A stretch of DNA of 64,000 nt from Streptomyces eurythermus. GTDB taxonomy: Bacteria; Actinomycetota; Actinomycetes; Streptomycetales; Streptomycetaceae. Under the pieces are notes generated by a model. It was given only the letters and a program-made list of their open reading frames with translations. It was not told the origin of the DNA and searched no databases. Shown one piece after another: positions 17,500 to 25,140 of the stretch; positions within the stretch are counted from its first letter, which is position 1; every line of letters begins with the position of its first letter. The DNA is taken from assembly GCF_014649115.1 (NCBI RefSeq), contig NZ_BMSK01000020.1:103574-167573 (forward strand), written 5' to 3'. The position numbers and the translations under genes are program-made.

Positions 17500-17745
17500 T
17501 CACGGTTCCTCGCGCCAGCCGTCCCACTCCCCCGCGAACGCGTCCAGCTCGGCGGGGTCGAGCCGCTCGCCCTCGTCCCGCAGGACCACCAGCCACTGGG
17601 CGTCCTCGGCGTCGTCCTCACCGGCCAGCGCGTCCCGGACGAGCCGGGGCTCCTCGTCGATCCCGAACCGCTCCCCGAGCGCCTCGGCCGCTTCCTCGGC
17701 GGCGTCGCGGTCGGGCAGCACCAGCACGTGTCTCACATCGCTCAC
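17500..17745 (-). CDS. Small acidic hypothetical protein
   Basis: 81 residues from GTG 17745 with a GGAG site about 10 bases upstream. It starts VSDVRHVLVLPDRDAAEEAAEALGERFG and continues with a beta-strand-like WLVVLRDEGERLDPAELDAFAGEWDGW. It is rich in Asp and Glu, with no signal peptide or membrane segment. The pattern suggests a small alpha/beta fold, possibly ferredoxin-like (ribonuclease-E-inhibitor-like), but I do not recognise the family. It precedes holA by about 90 bp on the same strand and may be co-transcribed with it. Confidence 0.7.
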   Translation of the reverse strand: MSDVRHVLVLPDRDAAEEAAEALGERFGIDEEPRLVRDALAGEDDAEDAQWLVVLRDEGERLDPAELDAFAGEWDGWREEP

Positions 17746-18028
17746 GGGCCCATTCTCCGGCACCCGACGGGGGGCCTCCGGCCCGGGCCCGGCAGCCCTC
17801 TGCCCCAGGTCGGCCCAGGTCAGCCGGTACGCGCGGCCCGAGCCGCCAGTACGCCCGGTCTCCGCCGCCAGCACGCCCGGTCGATGCCGTCGGCAGGCCC
17901 GATCGCCGCCACCCGGTACGCACGGTCTCCGCCGCCGGGACGCGATCGCCGGCCTTCCCCTCGATGTGCTCCCGATCCCGTCCGGCCCCTGCGGGCAGGC
18001 TCTCCCCCGGCGGGACGGTTCCGCGCGG

Positions 18029-18910
18029 TCAGCTCTTCGGCACGATCTGCACGTCCAGGTCGACGCGGATGCTCGGTCCGACCGCCGCGATGCCCCGGGC
18101 CAGCATCGACTGCCAGCTGATCGTGAAGTCGTCCCGGTGCAGCTCGGTGGTGGCCCGGCAGGCCGCCCGCGTCTCGCCCTCCATGCCGTTGCCGACACCG
18201 AGGTAGTCGGTGTCGAGCGTGACCGTGCGGGTCACGCCGTGCAACGACAGCGCCCCGGTGACCGTCCAGCGGGTGCCGCCCTTGTGCACGAACCGGTCGC
18301 TGTAGAACTCCAGCGTCGGGAACCGCTGTACGTCCAGGAAATCCGCCGACCGCAAGTGGTCGTCACGCATCCGGATCCCGGTGTCGATGGAGGCCGCGTC
18401 GATCACCACGTGCATCGCCGACTGCTCCATCCGCTCGGCGATCCGCACCACCCCGGCGAAGGAGTTGAACCGCCCGTGGATCCGGGCCAGTCCGATGTGC
18501 CGTGCGGTGAAGCCGATCGAGGAGTGCGCGGGCTCTATGTCCCAGTCGCCCGGCGCCGGCGGTTCCGGCGGCTGGGCCACCTGAAGCGTCACATCGCCCA
18601 GCGAGGCAAGGGAATTCTCCCCGACCAGCGCGGTGGCCCGGTACGGCGCGTAGCCCTCGGCCGCCACCGCGAGCCGGTACTCCCCGGCCGGCACCATGGC
18701 CAGGAACAGGCCGTAGGGGTCCGTGCCCCCGGTCACCACCCGGCGGCCCATGGCGTCCGTGACCGTCAACTCCGCGCCTGCCACGGGCTCGTTGACGGGG
18801 TCGACCACCCGGCAGCTGAGCACTCCCGCGTGCGGCGGTGTACGGACCCCCGCCAGAGGATTCGACCGTTGCACGCGGTCTCTCCGGTTACCCAACAAGC
18901 GACCGAACAT
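18029..18910 (-). CDS. YceI-family lipocalin-like protein with N-terminal carboxypeptidase-regulatory domain
   Basis: 293 residues. The C-terminal 170 residues are a YceI domain (GDWDIEPAHSSIGFTARH, IHGRFNSFAGVV, DAASIDTGIRMRDDHLRSADFLD, LSLHGVTRTVTLD). YceI proteins form a lipocalin-like barrel binding polyisoprenoids or amphiphiles. The N-terminal part (about 30-115) is a CarboxypepD_reg/transthyretin-like beta sandwich (LSCRVVDPVNEPVAGAELTVTD, GEYRLAVAAEGYAPY). No signal peptide is evident from MFGRLLGNRRDR. I chose ATG 18910, which has AGGGG about 9 bases upstream; the open frame extends to 19012 without a better site. Function is inferred from family only. Confidence 0.85.
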   Translation of the reverse strand: MFGRLLGNRRDRVQRSNPLAGVRTPPHAGVLSCRVVDPVNEPVAGAELTVTDAMGRRVVTGGTDPYGLFLAMVPAGEYRLAVAAEGYAPYRATALVGENSLASLGDVTLQVAQPPEPPAPGDWDIEPAHSSIGFTARHIGLARIHGRFNSFAGVVRIAERMEQSAMHVVIDAASIDTGIRMRDDHLRSADFLDVQRFPTLEFYSDRFVHKGGTRWTVTGALSLHGVTRTVTLDTDYLGVGNGMEGETRAACRATTELHRDDFTISWQSMLARGIAAVGPSIRVDLDVQIVPKS

Positions 18911-19097
18911 CCACGACACCCCTGTACCCCTCGACATGATCGACTGCCGAAGGTTCATTCGATCACCGATGCGGCTTTCGAGGCAACACAGACCCACATC
19001 ACAGCAATCCACTGCATGCGCCGGGACTGATCCGAATTAGTCGTTCAGGTCAAGATTTCACACAGCCGCCACACAACTCGTCCCATGCGGCACCGGG

Positions 19098-21860
19098 TCA
19101 GCGCGCACTCGTCACCCGCAGCTCCCCTTCCCTCCCTCCGGTCCCGGTCAGCGCGAGCGCCCCGTCCCGGTCGGTGCGCAGGACCGCCGCCCCGCCGCCG
19201 CGCAGGGCGGCCACGGTCGACGGCGCCGGGTGGCCGTAGGGGTTGTCGGCACCGGCGGAGACCAGTGCCACCCGGGGCGCGGCGCGGCGCAACAGCCCGG
19301 GATCCTGGTAGGCCGAGCCGTGGTGGGCCACCTTCAGGGCGTCCACCCCGGCCAGGCCGGCCGCCGCCGGGGACCGCAGCAGGGCCTGCTGGGCCGGGGG
19401 TTCCAGGTCCCCGAGCAGCAGCAGGCGCAGTCCGCCCGTGCGTACGAGCAGCGTGACACTGGCGTCGTTCGGCCCTTCCGGCCGGAAGGCCGGGCCGGGT
19501 ACGGAGGCCGGGCCGGGTACGGAGGCGTGGGTTCGCGTTCCGAAAGGCGTGCTGGCTCCGAAGGGCGTCCTGGCTTCCTGGGGCGGGGGCCACAGGACCC
19601 GCCAGGTCAGCGGTCCGACGCGCCGTTCCTCTCCCGCGGCGGCCGTCACGACCGGGATGTGCCGCGCGGCCGCCTCCCTGCGGACGAACCGCGCCTGGTC
19701 CGCCGGTTCCGCGAGTCCGGTGGTCTCGATCGCGGCCACCGAGCGGCCCCGCAGGACACCGGGCAGGCCCGCTACATGGTCGGCGTGGAAGTGGGTCAGG
19801 ACGACCAGGGGGACCCGGGTGATGCCGAGCCGCCGCAGACAGTCGTCGACCAGCGCGGGATCGGGTCCGGCGTCCACGACGACCCCCGTTCCTCCGCCCG
19901 CAGCCAGCACCGTCGCGTCGCCCTGCCCGACGTCGCACACCGCGAATCTCCAGCCGGGCGGCGGCCAGCCCGTGATCACCCGGGTCAGCGGCGCCGGCCG
20001 GGTCACGGCCAGCACGAGCAGCATTCCGAGCAGTCCGCACCACACGGGGTGCCGCGGCAGTCTCCGGCCGACCGCCACGACGGCCACGGTGACCGCCGCG
20101 AGCGCCAGTGCCCCCGGCCAGCTCCCCGGCCAGTCCACACCCGCGCCGGGCAGCGCCGCCCCCGCCCGGGCGACCCCGGCGATCCACCCGGCAGGCCAAC
20201 TCGCGCACCAGGCCAGCGCCTTGGCCACCGGCATCAGCAAGGGCGCCGTCGCGAGTGCCGTGAACCCCAGCACCGTGGCCGGTGCGACCGCCGCCTCGGC
20301 CAGCAGATTGCACGGCACCGCCACCAGGCTCACCCGGGCCGACAGCACCGCCACGACCGGCGCGCACACGGCCTGGGCCGCGGCGGCCGCCGCCAGCGCC
20401 TCGGCGAGCCTCGGGGGCACCCGGCGCCGCCGCAACGCCTCGCTCCAGCCCGGCGCCAGCACCAGCAGCGCGCCGGTGGCCAGCACCGACAGCAGGAAGC
20501 CGTAACTGCGGGCCAGCCACGGGTCGTACAGCACCAGCAGCAGGACGGCCGTGGCGAGCGCCGGGATCAGCGATCTGCGGCGCCCGGTGGCCAGGGCGAG
20601 CAGTGCGACGGCGCCGCAGACCGCGGCCCGCAGGACGCTGGGGTCGGGCCGGCAGACGACCACGAAGGCCAGCGTCAGCACCCCCGCGAGCACGGCCGTC
20701 ATCCTCAGCGAGAGGCCCAGGCGTGGGGCCAGGCCCCTGCGTTCGGCCCGTTGGGCCAGGCCCGGCGGCCCGATGAGCAACGCGAGCAGGACGGTGAGGT
20801 TGCTGCCGGAGACGGCGAGGACGTGTGCCAGGTCCGTCTCGTCGAAGGCGTGGTCCAGCTCGGGCGTGATCCGCGAGGTGTCCCCGACGACCAGCCCGGG
20901 AAGCAGCGCCCGCGCGTCCCCCGGCAGGTCCTCGGTCGCCTCCCGCAGGCCCGCCCTGAGCCGGCCCGCGAGCCGTTGCGGTCCGCTCGGCCCCGCCACG
21001 ATCCGGGGTACCGGCCGGTCGCGCACCCGTAGCACGGCCGCCGTCCGGTCGCCGCCCGTGAGCGCGGGTGCCAGCCGGCCGCCGACCCGGAGCCGCGTGG
21101 ACGGCAGCAGCGCGAGCCAGGCGGCTCGCCCACCCGGCCGGAGCCGGCCGGCTCCGGCCGGCGGCCCGGGACTCCGGCTTCTCCCGGCGCTTCCCTCCGG
21201 TGCCGGGACATCCGCGTCGACGACCAGCAGCACGGGCGTCCGCACCCGCATCCGCCGTCCGTCGGCCGCCTCCACGCTGCGCACCTCGGCCCGCACCAGC
21301 ACCGCCACCGGTGCCATGTGATCGCCGCTCACCCGTGGGCTGCTCAGCCAGGGATCGCCGCTCAGTTCGACCTCGGCGGTGACGGTCGCGAACCGCCGGG
21401 CCAGTTCGGGTACCGGCCCGCGCCGCACGTCGGCCCCGTGCAGTCCGGCGGAGACGGCCGCCGCGGCGGCACAGAGCAGCACGGCGGCGACGGCGGCCCG
21501 CGCCCAGCGAAACCGGCCCCGCACCCACCCGGCCCGTCCGTCCTGCCCGGTGGGTCCAGGCTGCCCGGTCTGCGCGGGCCGCCATGTCTGCCCTGTCTGC
21601 CCTGCCCGCCTCGTCCTCCCCGCCGGCCCCGCCCGGCCCGTTCGCCGCACCGTCAGCAGCAGGACACCGCCGAGCAGGCAGCAGGTGACGATCCCGGCGG
21701 TCCAGGCCACCGGAGCGTCCAGGGTCAGGGCGGCCGTGCCCCAGGCCGTGAGCGCGGGCGGGACCAGGCGCAGGTCCAGCGGGCCGTCCCGGCTGGTCCG
21801 CGCGGCCCCGCTCCCCTCGTGCCCGGCCTCCGGGCCGGCCGTGTCGAGCGCGCGGTTCAT
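19098..21860 (-). CDS. comEC: ComEC/Rec2 family DNA-uptake channel homologue
   Basis: About 920 residues from ATG 21860, which overlaps the comEA stop by 4 bp; the frame is open further upstream but inside comEA. It has a DUF4131-like N-terminal domain, a Competence domain with many membrane spans (about residues 300-600; VLAVSGSNLTVLLALL is the hallmark LAISGxH-like motif), and a C-terminal MBL nuclease domain with LTHFHADHVAGLPG. ComEC is proposed to carry single-stranded DNA across the membrane. Streptomyces conserve comEA/comEC although natural competence is not generally known. A short tandem repeat (ASVPGP twice) interrupts a loop of the MBL domain (near 19490-19530). Confidence 0.92.
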   Translation of the reverse strand: MNRALDTAGPEAGHEGSGAARTSRDGPLDLRLVPPALTAWGTAALTLDAPVAWTAGIVTCCLLGGVLLLTVRRTGRAGPAGRTRRAGQTGQTWRPAQTGQPGPTGQDGRAGWVRGRFRWARAAVAAVLLCAAAAAVSAGLHGADVRRGPVPELARRFATVTAEVELSGDPWLSSPRVSGDHMAPVAVLVRAEVRSVEAADGRRMRVRTPVLLVVDADVPAPEGSAGRSRSPGPPAGAGRLRPGGRAAWLALLPSTRLRVGGRLAPALTGGDRTAAVLRVRDRPVPRIVAGPSGPQRLAGRLRAGLREATEDLPGDARALLPGLVVGDTSRITPELDHAFDETDLAHVLAVSGSNLTVLLALLIGPPGLAQRAERRGLAPRLGLSLRMTAVLAGVLTLAFVVVCRPDPSVLRAAVCGAVALLALATGRRRSLIPALATAVLLLVLYDPWLARSYGFLLSVLATGALLVLAPGWSEALRRRRVPPRLAEALAAAAAAQAVCAPVVAVLSARVSLVAVPCNLLAEAAVAPATVLGFTALATAPLLMPVAKALAWCASWPAGWIAGVARAGAALPGAGVDWPGSWPGALALAAVTVAVVAVGRRLPRHPVWCGLLGMLLVLAVTRPAPLTRVITGWPPPGWRFAVCDVGQGDATVLAAGGGTGVVVDAGPDPALVDDCLRRLGITRVPLVVLTHFHADHVAGLPGVLRGRSVAAIETTGLAEPADQARFVRREAAARHIPVVTAAAGEERRVGPLTWRVLWPPPQEARTPFGASTPFGTRTHASVPGPASVPGPAFRPEGPNDASVTLLVRTGGLRLLLLGDLEPPAQQALLRSPAAAGLAGVDALKVAHHGSAYQDPGLLRRAAPRVALVSAGADNPYGHPAPSTVAALRGGGAAVLRTDRDGALALTGTGGREGELRVTSAR

Positions 21861-23146
21861 GGCCGTACCAGGTCGCGCAGATCGGTGAACCGGCTGTCGC
21901 CGATGCCGTTGACCTCGCGCAGTTCGTCCACCGAGCGGAAACCGCCGTGCTGGGTACGGTAGTCGATGATGTGCCGGGCCAGTACCGGGCCGACTCCGGG
22001 CAGGGTGTCGAGCTGGTCCGCGGTGGCGGTGTTCAGGGAGACCGGCGCGGCCGGGCCCGGGCCGGCGGCACCGGTGAGCTGCCCGGCCGCCGAGCCGGCC
22101 GGAGCGGCGGCTCCCGCGGGGACACCGACGAGGACCTGCTCGCCGTCGACCAGGAAACGGGCCCGGTTGAGCCCCTCCGTGCTCACCCCCGGCCGGACCC
22201 CGCCCGCGGCTCGCAACGCGTCGGCCACCCGGGCACCAGAAGGCAGCCGCAGGATTCCCGGTTTGCGGACCTTCCCGCCGACGTCCACGACGATCTCCGC
22301 GCCGGGTGTCGCCGAGGCGGACCCGGCCGTGGTCGCCGTCTCCTCCTTCTTGGGGAACGACGCCTGGGCGCGGACCACTTGCGGGGCACTCACGGACTGG
22401 GTCCGGCCCGACCAGAAGTGCTGCCCGGCGATGACGGCCGCGGCCACGAGCACCACGGCCAGCGCCACGACCGCTCGCCGCTCCACCCCGTACCGCGCCT
22501 GGAGCCACACCGGCATCCGCTCCCGCAGGGCAAGCCCGGCGCGTTCCCGCCGGCCCAAAGCCGCGGACACCTCCGCCCCTCCCGGTCCCTCCGGTTCCGG
22601 CGACCGCGCACCACCGGCCTGTTCGTCATCGGCCGAGGCGGCGGACGGCGAGGGCCGTGGGGACAGTGGGGCCAGGTCGGCCGGTGAGCGCGGGCGATCC
22701 GTGCCCCGATCCGGCACAGCCGTGGTGCCTGCCCTCGCCGGCGCCGTCGGCCGTACAGCCTCCCGCACCACCGACCGCACCGACCCCGGCGCCGTCCCCG
22801 TCCGCCCCGCCGATGCCGACGCACCCGCGGAGCCGACCGGATCAGGCGGCGCGTTCCCGGACTCCCGCCACCGCACCGCCCGTTCACCGAAGAGGAGTTC
22901 CGCCCGGCGGCGTAGTTCTTCCGCCGGCGCGGGCGCCCGACGGCGGCCGCGCCGCTGTTCGCCGGGTCGGGACTCGGCGGATCGAGGCACGGCGGCCCGG
23001 TGTTCGGCGGAGCGTGGCCCGGTGACACGAGGGCGCGGTGGCCGGTGCCCGACGGCCCGGCGGTGCCGGACGCGGCCGTCCGAAGCCGGGCCACGGCCGG
23101 GGCCGCTGGTCGGGACCGCGATGCGGGAACGAGATCGAAGTGCCAT
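21857..23146 (-). CDS. comEA: ComEA family helix-hairpin-helix DNA-binding protein
   Basis: 429 residues if ATG 23146 is used; GTG 23164 is also open and neither has a clear ribosome site. A long basic, proline/alanine-rich N-terminal half is followed by a transmembrane helix (VVALAVVLVAAAVIAG, about 235-255), an SLBB domain (VVDVGGKVRKPGILRLPSG) and a C-terminal double helix-hairpin-helix (LNTATADQLDTLPGVGPVLA, VDELREVNGIGDSRF). It would sit in the membrane with the DNA-binding part outside. The roughly 230-residue cytoplasmic extension is longer than in Bacillus ComEA (about 205 residues total). It is coupled to comEC. Confidence 0.9.
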   Translation of the reverse strand: MALRSRSRIAVPTSGPGRGPASDGRVRHRRAVGHRPPRPRVTGPRSAEHRAAVPRSAESRPGEQRRGRRRAPAPAEELRRRAELLFGERAVRWRESGNAPPDPVGSAGASASAGRTGTAPGSVRSVVREAVRPTAPARAGTTAVPDRGTDRPRSPADLAPLSPRPSPSAASADDEQAGGARSPEPEGPGGAEVSAALGRRERAGLALRERMPVWLQARYGVERRAVVALAVVLVAAAVIAGQHFWSGRTQSVSAPQVVRAQASFPKKEETATTAGSASATPGAEIVVDVGGKVRKPGILRLPSGARVADALRAAGGVRPGVSTEGLNRARFLVDGEQVLVGVPAGAAAPAGSAAGQLTGAAGPGPAAPVSLNTATADQLDTLPGVGPVLARHIIDYRTQHGGFRSVDELREVNGIGDSRFTDLRDLVRP

Positions 23147-23292
23147 GCGACGAGGATGGAGCACTTCGCCGCATCACGATGATCTTGGTGAATTCCCGTG
23201 CATTACCGCCTGGTTGTGGATAACTCCGCCACCCACACGAGTGAAGACGAGTGAAACCGACGGGCCGACGGGCCGACGGCCCCGCCCCGGCC

Positions 23293-24138
23293 TCAGCGGG
23301 GCGAGACGACCGCCCCCAGCAGACCAGGCCCGGTGTGCGCCCCGATCACCGCTCCGACCTCGCTGACATGCAGGTCGGCCAGGCCCGGGACGCGTGCCCG
23401 CAGCCGGTCGGCGAGCGCGGCGGCACCGTCGGCGGCGGCGAGATGGTGAACGGCGATGTCGACCTCCGCGTTGCCCGCCCGCTCCACGGTGAGCTCCTCC
23501 AGACGCGCGATCGCCTTGGACGCCGTACGCACCTTCTCGAGCAGCTCGATACGGCCGTCCTCCAGCTGGAGCAGGGGTTTGACGGCGAGCGCGGAACCCA
23601 GCAGCTTCTGCGCGGCACCGATGCGGCCGCCCCGGCGCAGATAGTCGAGGGTGTCGACGTAGAACACGGCGGATGTGCCGGCGGCCCGCTTCTCGGCGGC
23701 CGTGACGGCCTCGTCCACCGTGCCGCCCGCCTCAGCGGCCTCGGCCGCGGTGAGCGCGCAGAAGCCGAGCGCCATCGCGACCACTCCGGTGTCCACCACG
23801 CGCACGGGCACCGGCGCCTCACGCGCCGCGAGGACCGCCGCGTCGTAGGTGCCGGACAGCTCGGCGGACAGGTGCAGGGAGACGATGCCGCTCGCGCCGG
23901 ACTCGGCGAGTCTGCGGTAGGTCTCGGCGAACACCTGGGGGCTGGGGCGGGAGGTGGTCACGGAGCGCCGCTTCTGCAGCGCCTGGGCGAGGGAGCGGGT
24001 GGAGATCTCGGTGCCCTCTTCGAGCGCCCGGTCGCCGAGGACCACGGTCAGCGGGACCGTGGTGATGCCGTGACGCTCCATCGCCCGGGGCGGCAGGTAG
24101 GCCGTTGAATCGGTGACGATCGCGACATGGCGGGACAT
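23293..24138 (-). CDS. DegV family fatty-acid-binding protein
   Basis: 281 residues, starting MSRHVAIVTDSTAYLPPRAMERHGI, the DegV signature, with TSRPSPQVF and FYVDTLDYLRRGGRIG further on. DegV (FakB-type) proteins bind a fatty acid and present it to a FakA kinase in Firmicutes; the actinobacterial role is less clear. All three typical motifs are present. The gene lies upstream of comEA on the same strand with a gap of about 147 bp. Confidence 0.93.
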   Translation of the reverse strand: MSRHVAIVTDSTAYLPPRAMERHGITTVPLTVVLGDRALEEGTEISTRSLAQALQKRRSVTTSRPSPQVFAETYRRLAESGASGIVSLHLSAELSGTYDAAVLAAREAPVPVRVVDTGVVAMALGFCALTAAEAAEAGGTVDEAVTAAEKRAAGTSAVFYVDTLDYLRRGGRIGAAQKLLGSALAVKPLLQLEDGRIELLEKVRTASKAIARLEELTVERAGNAEVDIAVHHLAAADGAAALADRLRARVPGLADLHVSEVGAVIGAHTGPGLLGAVVSPR

Positions 24139-24210
24139 GAGCTGGAGGTTACCTGGCGTAGTGCCCGCTCGGCAGCCCGGCCCCTGTCGTGTGACCGGGG
24201 AGCGGTCCGC

Positions 24211-24951
24211 TCATGTGGTGCTCTCGGGGCGGGGCTTCTTCTGCCACGGGACGGTGGGGCGCCACGAGGTCCCGGTGATCGCGTCGGGAGCGGGCCGAGC
24301 GGTGGCGTGGGCACCGGCCGCCTCCGAGCGCGCCCGTCCTGTGGCCGGGCCGTCGGCGGGGGTGGCGGGGTCGTCGGGCCAGTGCGAGGACGCCTGGCCG
24401 GGTTCGGTTCTCGTCCAGTGGCGCAGGGCGTCGGCCTCGATGTCGATCTGGGCGCTGAGGTGGTCCAGATCGTCGTCGGAGAAGCGGCGGGCGCGGTCGC
24501 GGACGGCCCAGCGCAGGGAGTCGGCGGACTGGGTGATGCGCTCGGTGCGCTCGCGCAGTCCGGGCAGGCGCGCGGCGAGTGTGGCCCGGTCGGGCTCGGT
24601 CTCCAGGCGCTTGAGGTCGGCGTCCAGGTCGTGCCCGTGCACGCTGAGCCGTTCGAAGAGGCCGAGGGACTCCTTCAGCGACTCGTCCTCGGCCACGCCC
24701 GCGTGCAGCGCGTCCTGTGTGGCGCGCATGGAGGTGCGCAGTGCGAGCCGCAGCCGGGCGATCTCGCCGGCCGGCCCGGGCTGGGCGACGGACTTGGCGC
24801 GCAGGGTGTGGTCCTCGACCGTGCGACGGGCCTGCGCGATGGTCCGGTCCACCCCGCGCTTGGTGGCACGGACGGCCTTGACCGTGGCGTAGGCGCCCAT
24901 GCCCACGAAGATCAGGAAGAGCAGGGCGAACACGGTGAGCACTACGTCCAT
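24211..24951 (-). CDS. Single-pass membrane protein with long helical cytoplasmic domain
   Basis: 246 residues. An N-terminal transmembrane helix (VVLTVFALLFLIFVGMGAYA, residues 3-22) is followed by basic residues and about 150 residues of charged helix (RLRLALRTSMRATQDALHAG, LRERTERITQSADSLRWAVRDRARRFSDDDLDHLSAQIDI), then a disordered tail ending KKPRPESTT. I do not recognise a named domain. It looks like a structural or scaffold protein. It is conserved in position between leuS and degV as far as I remember, but I infer no function. Confidence 0.75.
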   Translation of the reverse strand: MDVVLTVFALLFLIFVGMGAYATVKAVRATKRGVDRTIAQARRTVEDHTLRAKSVAQPGPAGEIARLRLALRTSMRATQDALHAGVAEDESLKESLGLFERLSVHGHDLDADLKRLETEPDRATLAARLPGLRERTERITQSADSLRWAVRDRARRFSDDDLDHLSAQIDIEADALRHWTRTEPGQASSHWPDDPATPADGPATGRARSEAAGAHATARPAPDAITGTSWRPTVPWQKKPRPESTT

Positions 24952-25112
24952 GGCGCTCCTCCTCCGGTCGGTGCGGTACGGCCCGCTGCGCTTCTAACGG
25001 TAAACGCAGCGGGCAGGCCCGGAGTTCCGTCCGAACCCCGAACCTGCCCGTAGGGGACTACCCCGAGTCGACGAAAACGTCCCTTTTCGCGACCCGGTAC
25101 ACGCCGGTGTTC

Positions 25113-25140
25113 ACGCGGGAACGATTACGCGGGAACGATG
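25113..25140. repeat. Short tandem duplication at the leuS stop codon
   Basis: ACGCGGGAACGAT occurs twice in a row (25113-25125 and 25127-25139). The second copy encodes the last residues of LeuS (VPA) plus part of the stop; the first is just beyond it. Confidence 0.6.

Noticed and set aside
17746..18028. Possible gene between the small acidic protein and the YceI gene
   Set aside because: Contains loose GCC(A/G)-CGCCCGGTC repeats and no frame with a start and ribosome site; called non-coding.
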